Shown here piece by piece: positions 14,931-23,479 of a DNA stretch of 64,000 bases. The notes below the pieces were generated by a model. That model was given only the letters and a program-made list of their open reading frames with translations. It made no database searches and was not told the origin of the DNA. The DNA comes from Deferrisoma camini S3R1 (GTDB lineage: Bacteria > Desulfobacterota > Deferrisomatia > Deferrisomatales > Deferrisomataceae). The DNA lies in assembly GCF_000526155.1 (NCBI RefSeq), contig NZ_JAFN01000001.1, positions 934,501 to 998,500 of the forward strand, in the 5' to 3' direction. How positions within the stretch are numbered: the first letter of the stretch is position 1; each line of letters opens with the position of its first letter. The position numbers and the translations under genes were made by a program.

Positions 14931-16898
14931 ATGGCCAACATCTTCTACGGTCTGAACATCGGGCGCTCGGCCATGCTGGCCCACCAGACCGCCCTGGACG
15001 TCACGGGCCACAACCTGGCCAACGTGAACACCGAGGGGTACTCGCGCCAACGGGTCCAGATGGCGCCGGGAATGCCCACGATCACCTCCCAGGGGAGCAT
15101 CGGCTCCGGGGTCGACGCGAGGGACGTCCAGCGGGTGCAGGTCTCGTACCTGGAGCGGCAGATCGCCCGGGCCACGGTGGGGCGCGGGCACGACCGGGTG
15201 CTGGCCCAAGGCCTCGACGAGGTCCAGTCCGTGCTGGACGAGCCTTCCGAGTCGGGGCTCAACGCGGCGCTGACGGAGCTGTGGAGCAGCTTCGACGCCC
15301 TGGCGGCCCGTCCCCAGGACCTGGCCCTGCGGGCCCAGGTGCTCGACCGGGCCCAGAACCTGGCCACCGTGTACAACCAGAAGGTGTCCGGGCTGGCGGA
15401 GCTCGGGGACCGGTTCGACGAGGCCGTGGACGAGGCGTTGGCCGACGTGAACACCGCCATCCAGGAGCTGCGGGACCTGAACGCGGCCGTGGCCAAGGCC
15501 GAGGCCTCCGGCCACCAGGCCAACGACCTCAGGGATCAGCGCGACGGGGTGATCCGGGAGATCAGCGGCAAGCTGGGGGTGGAGGTGGAGACCGACGGCT
15601 CCTACCTGAACCTTCGGGTGGCCGGAGGGGGGCCGTACCTGGTGTACGAGACCGAGGGCTTCGAGATCCAGGCTCAACGGGACGACAGCGGGCGGCTGGC
15701 GTCGTTTCACGTGGGCTCGGCGCCGATCGCGCCCGCCGGAGGCGAGATCGGCGCCTACCTGGAGCTTCGTGACCAGGTGATCCCGGGCCTCCAGGAGGAG
15801 CTGTCCCGGTGGATGGCCACGGTGACGGACCGCGTCAACGCCCTGCACCGGGGGGGAACCGACCGCGACGGCAACCCGGGCCGCAACCTGTTCGTGTGGG
15901 ACGGCGGCACGACCCGGGTGGAGGCCGCGCCCAGCACGGGGGTGTCGAAGGTGACGGCGGGCACCGGCCTGGAGCCCGGCACCCACCGGATGGACGTGAG
16001 CGTGCCCACGGACCCGGCGAGCCTGTTCTCGACCGCCGACCGGGGCACCGGCACGGCGGACTCCGGGATCGCCCTTCGGCCCACCGGCGGGACCTACCAG
16101 GGCGAGGCCGTCATCGGCCTGGACTACCACGTTCGGGTCACCGCCGCGACCGACTCCACCGTGTCGGTCGCGCTGTACCGCGGCGACGAGCGGATCGGCG
16201 AGGTGGTGGAGGTGAGCACCTCGGGCGGGACGGCGTCGTGGACCGCGGACGGGGTGGACTTCGAGGCGACGGTGGAGGCCGGTATCTACTCGGTGGGGGA
16301 GCGCAGCGACGGGCTGCTGACCACGGGCAGCGTCAGCCTCGACGGAGGGCCAGCCCAGGACGTGGATCTGGCGCGGGACGCGGGCGTGACCCTGGTCGGC
16401 GGGGTGGACCTGGGGTTCCTGCCCGGGGGCACGGCCGAGGTGTTCTTCGGGGGTGCCCCGTTCTCCGGGGGCACCTTCACGGTGTATGCACCGGACGCCC
16501 GGTTGGGGCTCGACCCCAAGGTGGCGGCCGACACCGACCGGATCGCGGCGGGGTTGGGAAGCGCGGCGGGGGACGGCGAGACCGCACGCCGCATCGCGGA
16601 CCTGGCCGCCCAGAACCTGTTCGAGGACGTGGGCGAGACCCCGGCGGGGTATCTGGGCCGGATCGTCCAGGACCTGGGGGCCACGGCGCGGGACGCCCGG
16701 GTGTTCGATCGGGCGAGCCAGGCCGTGCTGACCCAGCTGGAGTCCCAGCGCGAGGCGGTGTCGGGGGTGAACGTGGACGAGGAGATGGTCCAGCTCCTCC
16801 AGTACCAGCGCGGCTTCGAGGCGGCGGCGCGGTTCGTGAACGTGATGGACAGCCTGATCGACACCTTGATCAACCGTGTCGGGTTGGCCGGCCGGTAG
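14931..16898 (+). CDS. flgK: FlgK, hook-filament junction protein 1
   Basis: A 655-residue protein with the N-terminal rod-family helix and signature HQTALDVTGHNLANVNTEGY and SRQRVQM, the helical D1 region (LDEVQSVLDEPSESGLNAAL, LWSSFDALAARPQDLALRAQ) and the C-terminal GVNVDEEMVQLLQYQRGFEA plus FVNVMDSLIDTLINRVG. The centre (about residues 330-520) is a Gly/Thr-rich beta domain of low conservation. It joins hook and filament. GGAAGGCAGCCC precedes the ATG; flgL follows after 12 bases. Confidence 0.95.
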   Translation: MANIFYGLNIGRSAMLAHQTALDVTGHNLANVNTEGYSRQRVQMAPGMPTITSQGSIGSGVDARDVQRVQVSYLERQIARATVGRGHDRVLAQGLDEVQSVLDEPSESGLNAALTELWSSFDALAARPQDLALRAQVLDRAQNLATVYNQKVSGLAELGDRFDEAVDEALADVNTAIQELRDLNAAVAKAEASGHQANDLRDQRDGVIREISGKLGVEVETDGSYLNLRVAGGGPYLVYETEGFEIQAQRDDSGRLASFHVGSAPIAPAGGEIGAYLELRDQVIPGLQEELSRWMATVTDRVNALHRGGTDRDGNPGRNLFVWDGGTTRVEAAPSTGVSKVTAGTGLEPGTHRMDVSVPTDPASLFSTADRGTGTADSGIALRPTGGTYQGEAVIGLDYHVRVTAATDSTVSVALYRGDERIGEVVEVSTSGGTASWTADGVDFEATVEAGIYSVGERSDGLLTTGSVSLDGGPAQDVDLARDAGVTLVGGVDLGFLPGGTAEVFFGGAPFSGGTFTVYAPDARLGLDPKVAADTDRIAAGLGSAAGDGETARRIADLAAQNLFEDVGETPAGYLGRIVQDLGATARDARVFDRASQAVLTQLESQREAVSGVNVDEEMVQLLQYQRGFEAAARFVNVMDSLIDTLINRVGLAGR

Positions 16899-16910
16899 GA
16901 GCACTGAGCC

Positions 16911-18107
16911 ATGCGCGTAACCCACAAGAGCCTCCAGCAGACCTGGGTGCAGGACCTCCAGAGGCGTCTGGGAAACCTCGACCGGCTCAACCGCCAGATC
17001 GGGTCGGGAAAGCGCATGACCCGGCCGGCCGACGACCCGGCCGGGGCCAGCCGGCTGGTGCGGCTCCAGGAGGTGGTGGCCCGGAACCGGCAGTACGTCC
17101 GGAACATCGACGAGGCCCAGGCCGTGCACCGGTCCACCGAGTCGGCCCTGGAGCAGGCCTACAACCACCTGGTACGGGCCAAGTCCATCGCCGTGGAGGG
17201 GGCGAACATCGCGAGCGCCCCCCTTTCGGGCAGCTACGCCGCCCTGGCCGACGAGGTGGCCGGGATCCGCGAGGGGTTGCTGCAGATCGCCCAGGGCCGC
17301 CACGAGGACAAGTACCTGTTCAACGGAACGGCCGGCGAGAAGGCCCCGTTCCAGAGCGAAGGGGGAGCGGTCCGGTACCAGGGGAACTCCGAGCGGCTGC
17401 GGGTGAACATGGGCAACGGCCAGAGCGTGGCCGTGAACCTGCCGGGGGACATCGCGTTCCGGGAGACCGAGGCCCGGAGCCGGGACGACGTGTCGTACCC
17501 CCTGGACTTCGGAGGCGCACCGCTGACCTTCACGGTCTCGGACGGCACGTATGACGTGGAGGTGACCCTGGACGGGACCTACGCGAGCGCGACCGACCTG
17601 GCCGCCGCGGTGGATTCGGCCATCCGGGACTACGAGGACGCCAACGGCGTCACGGTGAACCTGGAGGCCCGGGCCAACGACGACGGCACCTGGTCGATCC
17701 GGATCGCGGACTCGGAGAAGGGCGGTGAGATCACGGTCTCCGGTGCCGAGGCCCTGGGCCTGTCGGACGGAACCCGAAACGTGTTCGGGCTCCTCAGCGA
17801 CCTGGAGGCCGCGCTTCGCTCCGAAGACCCCGAGCAGGTGGCCGGGCTCCTCGACCGCATGGATCGGGGCCTGCACGACCTGGTGACCCAGCGGGGCCTG
17901 GTGGGCGCCCGGAGCCGGAACCTGGAGCTGGCCAAGAACCGCCTGGAGGCGTTCAACGCGGCGGCCGAGGAGGTTCAGGCCGCGGTGGAGGGGGTCGACG
18001 TGCCCGAGACCGTGATGCGCCTCACCAGCGAGGAGCAGGCCTACCAGACGGCGCTGGCCGCCGGCGCCCGACTGTTCAACATCTCGATTCTCGACTATCT
18101 GACCTGA
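16911..18107 (+). CDS. flgL: FlgL, hook-filament junction protein 3
   Basis: A 398-residue flagellin-family protein: N-terminal helix NLDRLNRQIGSGKRMTRPAD and DPAGASRLVRLQEV, KYLFNGTAGEKAPFQ typical of FlgL, and the C-terminal LAKNRLEAFNAAAEEVQAAV with ARLFNISILDYLT. It sits distal to FlgK at the hook end. The central insert (about residues 190-290) is a variable surface domain. Lies between flgK and fliW. Confidence 0.93.
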   Translation: MRVTHKSLQQTWVQDLQRRLGNLDRLNRQIGSGKRMTRPADDPAGASRLVRLQEVVARNRQYVRNIDEAQAVHRSTESALEQAYNHLVRAKSIAVEGANIASAPLSGSYAALADEVAGIREGLLQIAQGRHEDKYLFNGTAGEKAPFQSEGGAVRYQGNSERLRVNMGNGQSVAVNLPGDIAFRETEARSRDDVSYPLDFGGAPLTFTVSDGTYDVEVTLDGTYASATDLAAAVDSAIRDYEDANGVTVNLEARANDDGTWSIRIADSEKGGEITVSGAEALGLSDGTRNVFGLLSDLEAALRSEDPEQVAGLLDRMDRGLHDLVTQRGLVGARSRNLELAKNRLEAFNAAAEEVQAAVEGVDVPETVMRLTSEEQAYQTALAAGARLFNISILDYLT

Positions 18108-18138
18108 GCGCGGTACAGCGCGCGAGGAGGTGACCGCC

Positions 18139-18591
18139 GTGGAGATCCGTACCCCCGCCTTTGGCCCCGTGGAGATCGACGAAGCCCAGATCGTGACGTT
18201 CACGCAACCCATGCTCGGGTTCCCGGACGACCTGCGGTTCGTGGTGCTGGACCCGGATCCCGAGGTTCCGTTCCAGTGGCTGCAGTCGGTGGACCATCCG
18301 GAGGTGTGCTTCCTGATCACGGACCCGCGGCCGTTTTTCCCGGACTACCGGATCGAGGCCAAGGAGGCCGAGCTTCGGGACCTCCGGATCACCGACCCGG
18401 ACCAGGCCGCCGTGGCTGTGGTGGTGAACCTGTCCGAGGGCATCGAGGGGGCCACGGCCAACCTGCTGGCGCCGATCGTGTTCAACACGGAGCGCAAGTT
18501 GGCCCGCCAAGTAGTTCTCGAAGGCTCGGGCTACCCCCTGCGGGCGCCGCTGTTTCCGCCGGAGGAGCGGGCCTGCGAAGCCGGCGGATGA
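18139..18591 (+). CDS. fliW: FliW flagellar assembly factor
   Basis: A 150-residue protein showing ITFTQPMLGFPDDLRFVVLD-like FliW features, FQWLQSVDHPEVCFLITDPR and ANLLAPIVFNTERKLARQVV. FliW binds flagellin and antagonises the translational repressor CsrA allosterically. The GTG at 18139 is chosen because GAGGAGG ends eight bases upstream; a GTG at 18130 would overlap that ribosome site. The usual downstream partner csrA is absent: a terminator and an unrelated gene follow. Confidence 0.9.
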   Translation: MEIRTPAFGPVEIDEAQIVTFTQPMLGFPDDLRFVVLDPDPEVPFQWLQSVDHPEVCFLITDPRPFFPDYRIEAKEAELRDLRITDPDQAAVAVVVNLSEGIEGATANLLAPIVFNTERKLARQVVLEGSGYPLRAPLFPPEERACEAGG

Positions 18592-18620
18592 GCCGGCAGA
18601 CCCCTGCCCCTGGGCTCCAC

Positions 18621-18652
18621 GCCCGCCGGGTCCCGCCCCGGCGGGCGTTTTT
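18621..18652 (+). terminator. Terminator of the flagellar operon
   Basis: A 10-bp GC stem (18621-18630 with 18637-18646) followed by GTTTTT, 30 bases beyond the fliW stop. Confidence 0.9.
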
Positions 18653-18738
18653 GGTGGTGGGGCGCGTGGGCTGGACCGCGGGGGGAGGCTGCTGCTATAC
18701 GGAGCGCAGGAGGGAAGATTCCTGCCGGAGGCCGCACG

Positions 18739-19209
18739 GTGATCCTTGTGGATGGGCACAACCTGATCGGTCGGGGGCTTCGCATGCCCCTGAGCCGCGA
18801 GGAGGAAGGGCGCCGACGCGTGATCGAGCGGCTCGCGGCGTGGGCCTCCTCCCGGCGGGAGCCCGTGACCGTGGTCTTCGACGGCGACCGGGCCGGCGGC
18901 GCGCACTCGGGCCGGGTGGGGGCGCTCGGCGTGGTCTACGCCCCGTGCGCCCGAACGGCCGACGACGAAATCCTGCGGTTGCTGCGGAAGTCCAACCCCC
19001 GCTCGGTCCTGGTGGTCACCTCGGACCGAGGACTGGCCGTGTGCGTGCGCGGCCTGGGGGGTCGGGTGGAGGCCGCGGAGGCGTTCTGGGCGCGGATCCG
19101 GCCCCCGAGGCCGGGGGGTGCCGAGCCGGAGAAGCCGGAGCCGGCGGAGGAGGAGGTGGAGGAGTGGCTCCGGATCTTCCGGGAAGGCAAGAACCCGCGG
19201 GGGAAATGA
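18739..19209 (+). CDS. YacP-like NYN (PIN-fold) domain protein
   Basis: A 156-residue protein from a GTG start. MILVDGHNLIGRG gives the first acidic residue, FDGDRAGGAHSGRVG the second, ADDEILRLLRKSNPRSVLVV and TSDRGLA the others: the pattern of NYN/PIN nucleases of the YacP (Rae1-like) family, which cleave RNA, in some bacteria on the ribosome. The C-terminus is a Glu/Pro-rich tail. The gene stands alone after the flagellar terminator, with GGAGG upstream. Confidence 0.75.
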   Translation: MILVDGHNLIGRGLRMPLSREEEGRRRVIERLAAWASSRREPVTVVFDGDRAGGAHSGRVGALGVVYAPCARTADDEILRLLRKSNPRSVLVVTSDRGLAVCVRGLGGRVEAAEAFWARIRPPRPGGAEPEKPEPAEEEVEEWLRIFREGKNPRGK

Positions 19210-19260
19210 GGAAGCCGTTTGGGCCGCAGACGGGCGGACAAACGGTCTGGGAGGCCCCCG

Positions 19261-19290
19261 ATCTGTGCCAATCTGTGTGCATCTGTGGCT
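19261..19290 (+). repeat. Three ATCTGTG units with a 10-bp period
   Basis: ATCTGTG occurs at 19261, 19271 and 19281, inside the 98-bp gap between two convergent genes. The surrounding bases differ between units. No coding or hairpin role is visible. Confidence 0.7.
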
Positions 19291-19307
19291 CCAACCCCCG
19301 ATCGCCG

Positions 19308-19739
19308 TCAGTGGTTCAGGGGAAACAGCCGGTTCGCCACGCACCGCTTGCCGTGGGCCAAGGTGGGATAGTCCCGGCACATCCGGGGTTTGGTGGCGTG
19401 GATGCGGCACCGGGCCCGGCCCGGTGCGATCCGCACCAGATAGGGGCACCGGGACAGGCGCGCTCCCGTGGCCGGATCGATCCACAGGCGACCCAGGGGA
19501 CTGACCCGGGCCAGCAGCTCGGAGCGGCCCTCCCGGGCCCATCGGGCCACGTCCTCCGGGGTGGCCGTGAGGTTGGCCCCGAACAGCTCGCAACACCTCC
19601 CGCACGACCGGCACCCGGCTCGTTTGGAGACCCGGCGGGCCCACTGCCCGAACCGGCGGGACATCCGGACGACCGCGGAACCCTCCCACCGTTCCCACAC
19701 CTCGTTGGTCGATAGGGCAGGCCGAAACAGGGCGGCCAC
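19308..19739 (-). CDS. YkgJ-family cysteine-cluster protein
   Basis: A 143-residue product with CRSCGRCCELFGANLT, then CPYLVR, CRIHATKPRMCRDYP and a final cysteine near the C-terminus. This is the (CxxC)xCC...C...C pattern of the YkgJ/zinc- or iron-chelate-binding family, whose function is still poorly defined. GTG start at 19739, directly behind GGAGGTGAG. Another member of the same family is at 21,882-22,391. Monocistronic as far as can be seen. Confidence 0.8.
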   Translation of the reverse strand: MAALFRPALSTNEVWERWEGSAVVRMSRRFGQWARRVSKRAGCRSCGRCCELFGANLTATPEDVARWAREGRSELLARVSPLGRLWIDPATGARLSRCPYLVRIAPGRARCRIHATKPRMCRDYPTLAHGKRCVANRLFPLNH

Positions 19740-19856
19740 GGCTCACCTCCCTTCCCCCGGGGCAAGGGGTCGTGGAGCCCAACCTACCAGAGGCCCGGGC
19801 AAAGACAACCCCCGGCGGCTTGACGTCTCGGCCACGGCCCCGTACCCTGCGCCGCC

Positions 19857-20981
19857 ATGATCACCCCAAGGGATCGCCTCGTTTGGTTTTGCCGGCCCGG
19901 GTTCGAAAACGACCTGGCCGCGGAGATCGTGCGGTGGGCCGGCGCGTCCGTGCGGCCGCACGCGCCCGACGGCGCCGGCTGGGTGCTGCTCGACGTTCCC
20001 GCACCAGAAGCGGTGCGGGACCTGGCCGCTTCGATCCGTCCCTTCACCTTCGTGTTCGCCCGCCAGTGGTTCCGGGTCCTGGGGGAGGGGGCGGGCCCTC
20101 CGGAGCCCGGCGAGGTGATCGCGGCCCTCGAGGAGACGGCGCGCAGGGCCGGGGGAAGGCCCCGGGCCCGCGACCTGGTGGTGGAGGCGCCGGACTCCGA
20201 GGCCGGCCGGCGGCTGTGGCCCCGGTGCGAGACTCTGGCCCGGCGCCTTCGGCCGGAGCTGGAGGCCAGGGGATGGCTGTCGGCCCGGCACCGCCATGCC
20301 CCGCGGCTCCACGTGGCCCTCGCGCCGGAGGGGCGCTTCTGGGTCGGGGTGTCCGACCCGAGGAACTCGTCGTCGTGGCCGGGGGGCATCGCCCGTCTCA
20401 TGGTGCCGCCCGGCGCGCCGAGCCGGTCGGCCCGGAAGGTGGAGGAGGCCCTTCACGTGCTCCTGACGGAGCACGAGCGGCAGAAGGCCCTGAAGCCCGG
20501 CCGCCGGGTGGTGGACCTGGGCGCGGCGCCGGGGGGGTGGTCCTGGCAGTTCGCGCGCCGGGGCCTGTTGGTCACGGCGGTGGACAACGCCCGGCTGGCC
20601 CCGCAGGTCCTGGAGACCGGGCTCGTGGACCACGTGCAGGCCGACGGGTTCCGGTTCCGACCCGACAAACCCGTGGACTGGATGGTGTGCGACATGGTCA
20701 AACCGGGCGAGCGGGTGGCCCGGCTGGTGGGGCTGTGGGCCGCCCAGGGCCGGGCCCGGTGGCTCCTGTTCAACTGGAAGCTGCCGGGCGGCCGGCGGTT
20801 CGAGGCGGTGCAGCGGTGCCGGGCCATCGTGGACCGGGAGATGGGGCGGGCGGGCAAGGGGTACACGTTGCGCCTGCGCCACCTGTACCACGACCGGGAC
20901 GAGGTGACGGGCTACCTGGCCGTGGCGGAGCGAAGGAGCGCCCCGACCCGGAAATCGCGCCGGCCGGGCCGGCGGAGGTAG
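19857..20981 (+). CDS. rlmM: RlmM, 23S rRNA 2'-O-ribose methyltransferase (C2498)
   Basis: A 374-residue protein. The N-terminal THUMP-like part begins LVWFCRPGFENDLAAEIVRW. The C-terminal Rossmann-fold methyltransferase has the SAM-binding DLGAAPGGWSWQFARRG, VDWMVCDMVKPGERVARLVG with the catalytic aspartate, and WLLFNWKLPGGRRFE with the lysine of the K-D-K-E tetrad. This two-domain layout is RlmM (YgdE), which methylates C2498 of 23S rRNA. The last 15 residues are basic. The neighbouring gene is convergent with a 13-bp gap. Confidence 0.88.
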   Translation: MITPRDRLVWFCRPGFENDLAAEIVRWAGASVRPHAPDGAGWVLLDVPAPEAVRDLAASIRPFTFVFARQWFRVLGEGAGPPEPGEVIAALEETARRAGGRPRARDLVVEAPDSEAGRRLWPRCETLARRLRPELEARGWLSARHRHAPRLHVALAPEGRFWVGVSDPRNSSSWPGGIARLMVPPGAPSRSARKVEEALHVLLTEHERQKALKPGRRVVDLGAAPGGWSWQFARRGLLVTAVDNARLAPQVLETGLVDHVQADGFRFRPDKPVDWMVCDMVKPGERVARLVGLWAAQGRARWLLFNWKLPGGRRFEAVQRCRAIVDREMGRAGKGYTLRLRHLYHDRDEVTGYLAVAERRSAPTRKSRRPGRRR

Positions 20982-20994
20982 GGAAAGGGGGGCC

Positions 20995-21864
20995 TTAGCC
21001 CTCCTTGTTCAAGATGCCGTCGGCGAGGTCCGGGTAGAGCTTGTGCAGACACTCGTCGCACAGGCCGTGGCTGAACGCCACGCTCTGGCGCTCCTCGAAG
21101 TACTGCTCCACGCTGACCCACTCCTGGGGCCTGCCCTCCTCCTCCACCCGGATCTTCTTGCAACTGGCGCAGATCGGCAGAAACTGCTCCAGCGCGTGCA
21201 CGGTGTGCTCGAGCTCCTGGGCCCGCCGGTGGAGGCGCCACAGCACCACCATGGCCGCTGCGAGCAGCACCGCCGTGGAGAACCCCGTCAAGAGGAACGC
21301 GCGCACGTACCCGGCGGCCACCGGCACGAAGTCCTGGTAGGCCTCGAACACGTAGTGGCGGTCCTGGTCGTCCCGTTCCTCCAGGGGGATGTAGGACTCG
21401 ATGTACTCCGTGGGGGCGGGCAGGCCGTAGCGCGAACGGAACCGGGCCTGCGAGATCACCTCGGACACGGTGTGGCCCTGGCTTGCGCGGGCGACCTCCT
21501 CGTGATCAGCGATCCGGCGGCCCACCAACCGGGCGTCCGTGGCGTAGAGCACCGTGCCGTCCGGCGAGTAGATCCGGGCCCGCAGCAGGCCCAGCAGGGC
21601 CAGCTTGTCCCGGATCAGGTGGTCGAAGTATTCGTAGAGTTCCGGGTCGCCCAGGCCTTCGAGGATGGTGGGGAGGGGGAAGGTGTTCTCGAGCTCCCGC
21701 CGCAGGAACTCCGTCATGGTCTGGGCGGTCTCCTCCGCATGGCGCACCGCCTCGCGCCGGAAGAACAGCCACTCCACGGCCAACAGACCGCAGAAGAGAA
21801 CGAGGAACACGGCCGCGGTCACAGCCGGAAATCGTCGTTTCAGCAGGGAGTCGGTCTGGGCCAT
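20995..21864 (-). CDS. Orphan membrane sensor with periplasmic domain and Cys4 tail
   Basis: A 289-residue protein: membrane segment 1 (about 13-33, PAVTAAVFLVLFCGLLAVEW), a periplasmic domain of about 160 residues (LLRARIYSPDGTVLYATDAR, Cache-like), membrane segment 2 (about 203-222), a short coiled coil, and a cytosolic LPICASCKKIR plus FSHGLCDECLHKLYP module. That Cys pair-Cys pair module is commonly found beside PAS, receiver or kinase domains in sensor proteins, probably binding metal. Here no kinase, cyclase or methyl-accepting domain is attached. The start at 21,864 is chosen because the longer frame runs back through the neighbouring gene. A partner protein must relay the signal. Confidence 0.65.
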   Translation of the reverse strand: MAQTDSLLKRRFPAVTAAVFLVLFCGLLAVEWLFFRREAVRHAEETAQTMTEFLRRELENTFPLPTILEGLGDPELYEYFDHLIRDKLALLGLLRARIYSPDGTVLYATDARLVGRRIADHEEVARASQGHTVSEVISQARFRSRYGLPAPTEYIESYIPLEERDDQDRHYVFEAYQDFVPVAAGYVRAFLLTGFSTAVLLAAAMVVLWRLHRRAQELEHTVHALEQFLPICASCKKIRVEEEGRPQEWVSVEQYFEERQSVAFSHGLCDECLHKLYPDLADGILNKEG

Positions 21865-21881
21865 GGGGCTCCACGGAAGCG

Positions 21882-22391
21882 TCAGAGGGACCCGGCTCGG
21901 GCCAAGACTCTCGTATCGTCCCCCAGGGCGCGGAGCATGAGGGCCCGCTCGGAGGCCGTGAACACCCGGCGGAGCACGGTTTCCTGGGCCGAGATCATCG
22001 TCGGGGCCTCGGTAGACTGGCCCGGGAAGCACCGGAGCATGTCCCGGTCGAACCGGCACCACCCCAGCCGGAAGAAATCCAGGTTTTTCACCGTGGTCAC
22101 GACCCGGATGCCTCGGACGACCACCAGGTCCAGGGGGAACAGGGCGCAGGCGAACGGTTTCGTGTCGTGGATCCGGCATCCCTTCCCGTCGAAGTGCCGG
22201 CACCGCCGCTCCACCTTGCAGCACAGGTTCGGGCCCAGCCGGGGCCGGCACCGGGCCGGATCGCAGGACCAGGGCTCGCTCAGCATGGGATCCACGTACA
22301 GGTCGGGCCGCACCCGGACGAGCTGGTCCAGGAACGCCTGCACGTCCGGGTCCCACGGGACCTCGGTGAAGATCGGTTCAGGGTCGGACAT
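21882..22391 (-). CDS. YkgJ-family cysteine-cluster protein
   Basis: A 169-residue product with CDPARCRPRLGPNLCC, CRHFDGKGCRIHDTKPFACA and a later pair of cysteines: the zinc/iron-chelate-binding (YkgJ) pattern. The start MSDPEPIFTEVP at 22,391 is chosen on length and context; an in-frame extension to 22,631 runs through a repeat-bearing intergenic region. The sensor gene follows 17 bases downstream on the same strand, so the two may be cotranscribed. Function is unknown. Confidence 0.75.
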   Translation of the reverse strand: MSDPEPIFTEVPWDPDVQAFLDQLVRVRPDLYVDPMLSEPWSCDPARCRPRLGPNLCCKVERRCRHFDGKGCRIHDTKPFACALFPLDLVVVRGIRVVTTVKNLDFFRLGWCRFDRDMLRCFPGQSTEAPTMISAQETVLRRVFTASERALMLRALGDDTRVLARAGSL

Positions 22392-22624
22392 CCGCAAGCT
22401 CCGATAGGCCACGGGGTGGCCTGTTTGCGGGGTACGGACTTTGCGCAAGTCTCGGTCCGAGCGTTGCGTGCGGGGCATGGAGTCTGCCTCCGGCCGGGCG
22501 CGAAGCCAAGCGTTGAGATTCGCCGCGCAGGCACGAAACACCGGAACTGGTTTCATCACAGCTGCATGCAATGGGTACCATTTCGCGGTCCGGACGCCGG
22601 AGGCACTGCGCGGCGAGCATAGGA

Positions 22625-22672
22625 GCCGCACCCGGCTCTCCGGCAGACCCCATGCCCCCCGGGGTGTGAGGT
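22625..22672 (+). repeat. Dispersed intergenic repeat, module A, copy 2
   Basis: GCCGCACCCGGCTCTC, then GGCAGACCCCATGCCCCCC and TGAGGTG. Matches the copy at 6943 closely. Module B follows directly (22,691-22,765). The whole 22,392-22,799 gap shows no coding frame. Confidence 0.65.
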
Positions 22673-22690
22673 GCTGGCGCAGACACTTTA

Positions 22691-22765
22691 GCCTCCCAGC
22701 ATCCTAGCGTCCCAGCCTCCCAGCGGGCCGGAGGCCCGAACTTACGAAGATCGGTCGTTGGTCTC
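22691..22765. repeat. Dispersed intergenic repeat, module B, copy 1
   Basis: CCTCCCAGCGGGCCGGAGG, then CCCGAACTTACGAAG and TCGGTCGTTGGTC. Related words recur at 34,685-34,756 and 37,799-37,900 in altered order or orientation. Short tandem words CCTCCCAGC/CGTCCCAGC precede the core. Confidence 0.55.
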
Positions 22766-22799
22766 TTGCCCCACAACCCACTCGACGAGGAGGTGCACC

Positions 22800-23345
22800 A
22801 TGGAGCGGCAGATCGGGAACACGAGGCTCGTGCTCGTCCGGGGCGACATCACCCGGCAGGCGGTGGACGCCGTGGTCAACGCGGCGAACCCGTCCCTCAT
22901 GGGCGGGGGCGGGGTGGACGGCGCCATCCACCGGGCCGGCGGGCCGGCCATTCTCGACGAGTGCAAGAAGATCGTCAAGAAGATCGGCCGGCTGGAGCCC
23001 GGGGGGGCGGTGGTCACCACGGCCGGGAACCTTCCGGCCCGCCACGTGATCCACACCGTCGGCCCGGTCTGGAAGGGCGGAGCCCGGGGGGAGCCGGAGG
23101 TGCTCAGCAGCGCCTACGTAGAGAGTCTGAAGAGGGCGGAGGAGCTTGGCTGCCGGAGCGTGGCGTTTCCCTCCATTTCGACGGGAGCCTACGGATACCC
23201 CCTCGAAGAGGCGGCCCGGGTGGCCCTGGAAGCGGTGATCGCCCACCTGGAGGAGGGAAGCCCGCTGGAAGAGGTGCGGTTCGTGCTGTTCAGCGACCCC
23301 GTGCTGGCGGCCTACGAAACGGCGCTGGAAAGACTCAAACCCTGA
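22800..23345 (+). CDS. Macrodomain protein (ADP-ribose / O-acetyl-ADP-ribose hydrolase)
   Basis: A 181-residue protein with GDITRQAVDAVVNAANPSLM, GGGGVDGAIHRAGG, GGAVVTTAGNLPARHVIHTV and SISTGAYGYPLEEAA: the complete MacroD/YmdB signature including the catalytic-loop Asn and Asp. Such enzymes remove mono-ADP-ribose from acidic residues or deacetylate O-acetyl-ADP-ribose in the cytosol. GAGGAGG precedes the ATG at 22,800. It stands alone; a second ADP-ribose-related gene (61,663) lies far away in the island. Confidence 0.93.
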   Translation: MERQIGNTRLVLVRGDITRQAVDAVVNAANPSLMGGGGVDGAIHRAGGPAILDECKKIVKKIGRLEPGGAVVTTAGNLPARHVIHTVGPVWKGGARGEPEVLSSAYVESLKRAEELGCRSVAFPSISTGAYGYPLEEAARVALEAVIAHLEEGSPLEEVRFVLFSDPVLAAYETALERLKP

Positions 23346-23479
23346 CAGGGGCTCAAGCCTCACGCCTTGCGTTCCGTTGAAGAAGGAGGGCCCTCCTTGG
23401 GCCCACGGGCCACCCGGCGGGAGCCGGGCTCGGGGGTCACGAAGGGGGTACGAACGGGGCAAGGATTGGTGAGGTCCGC

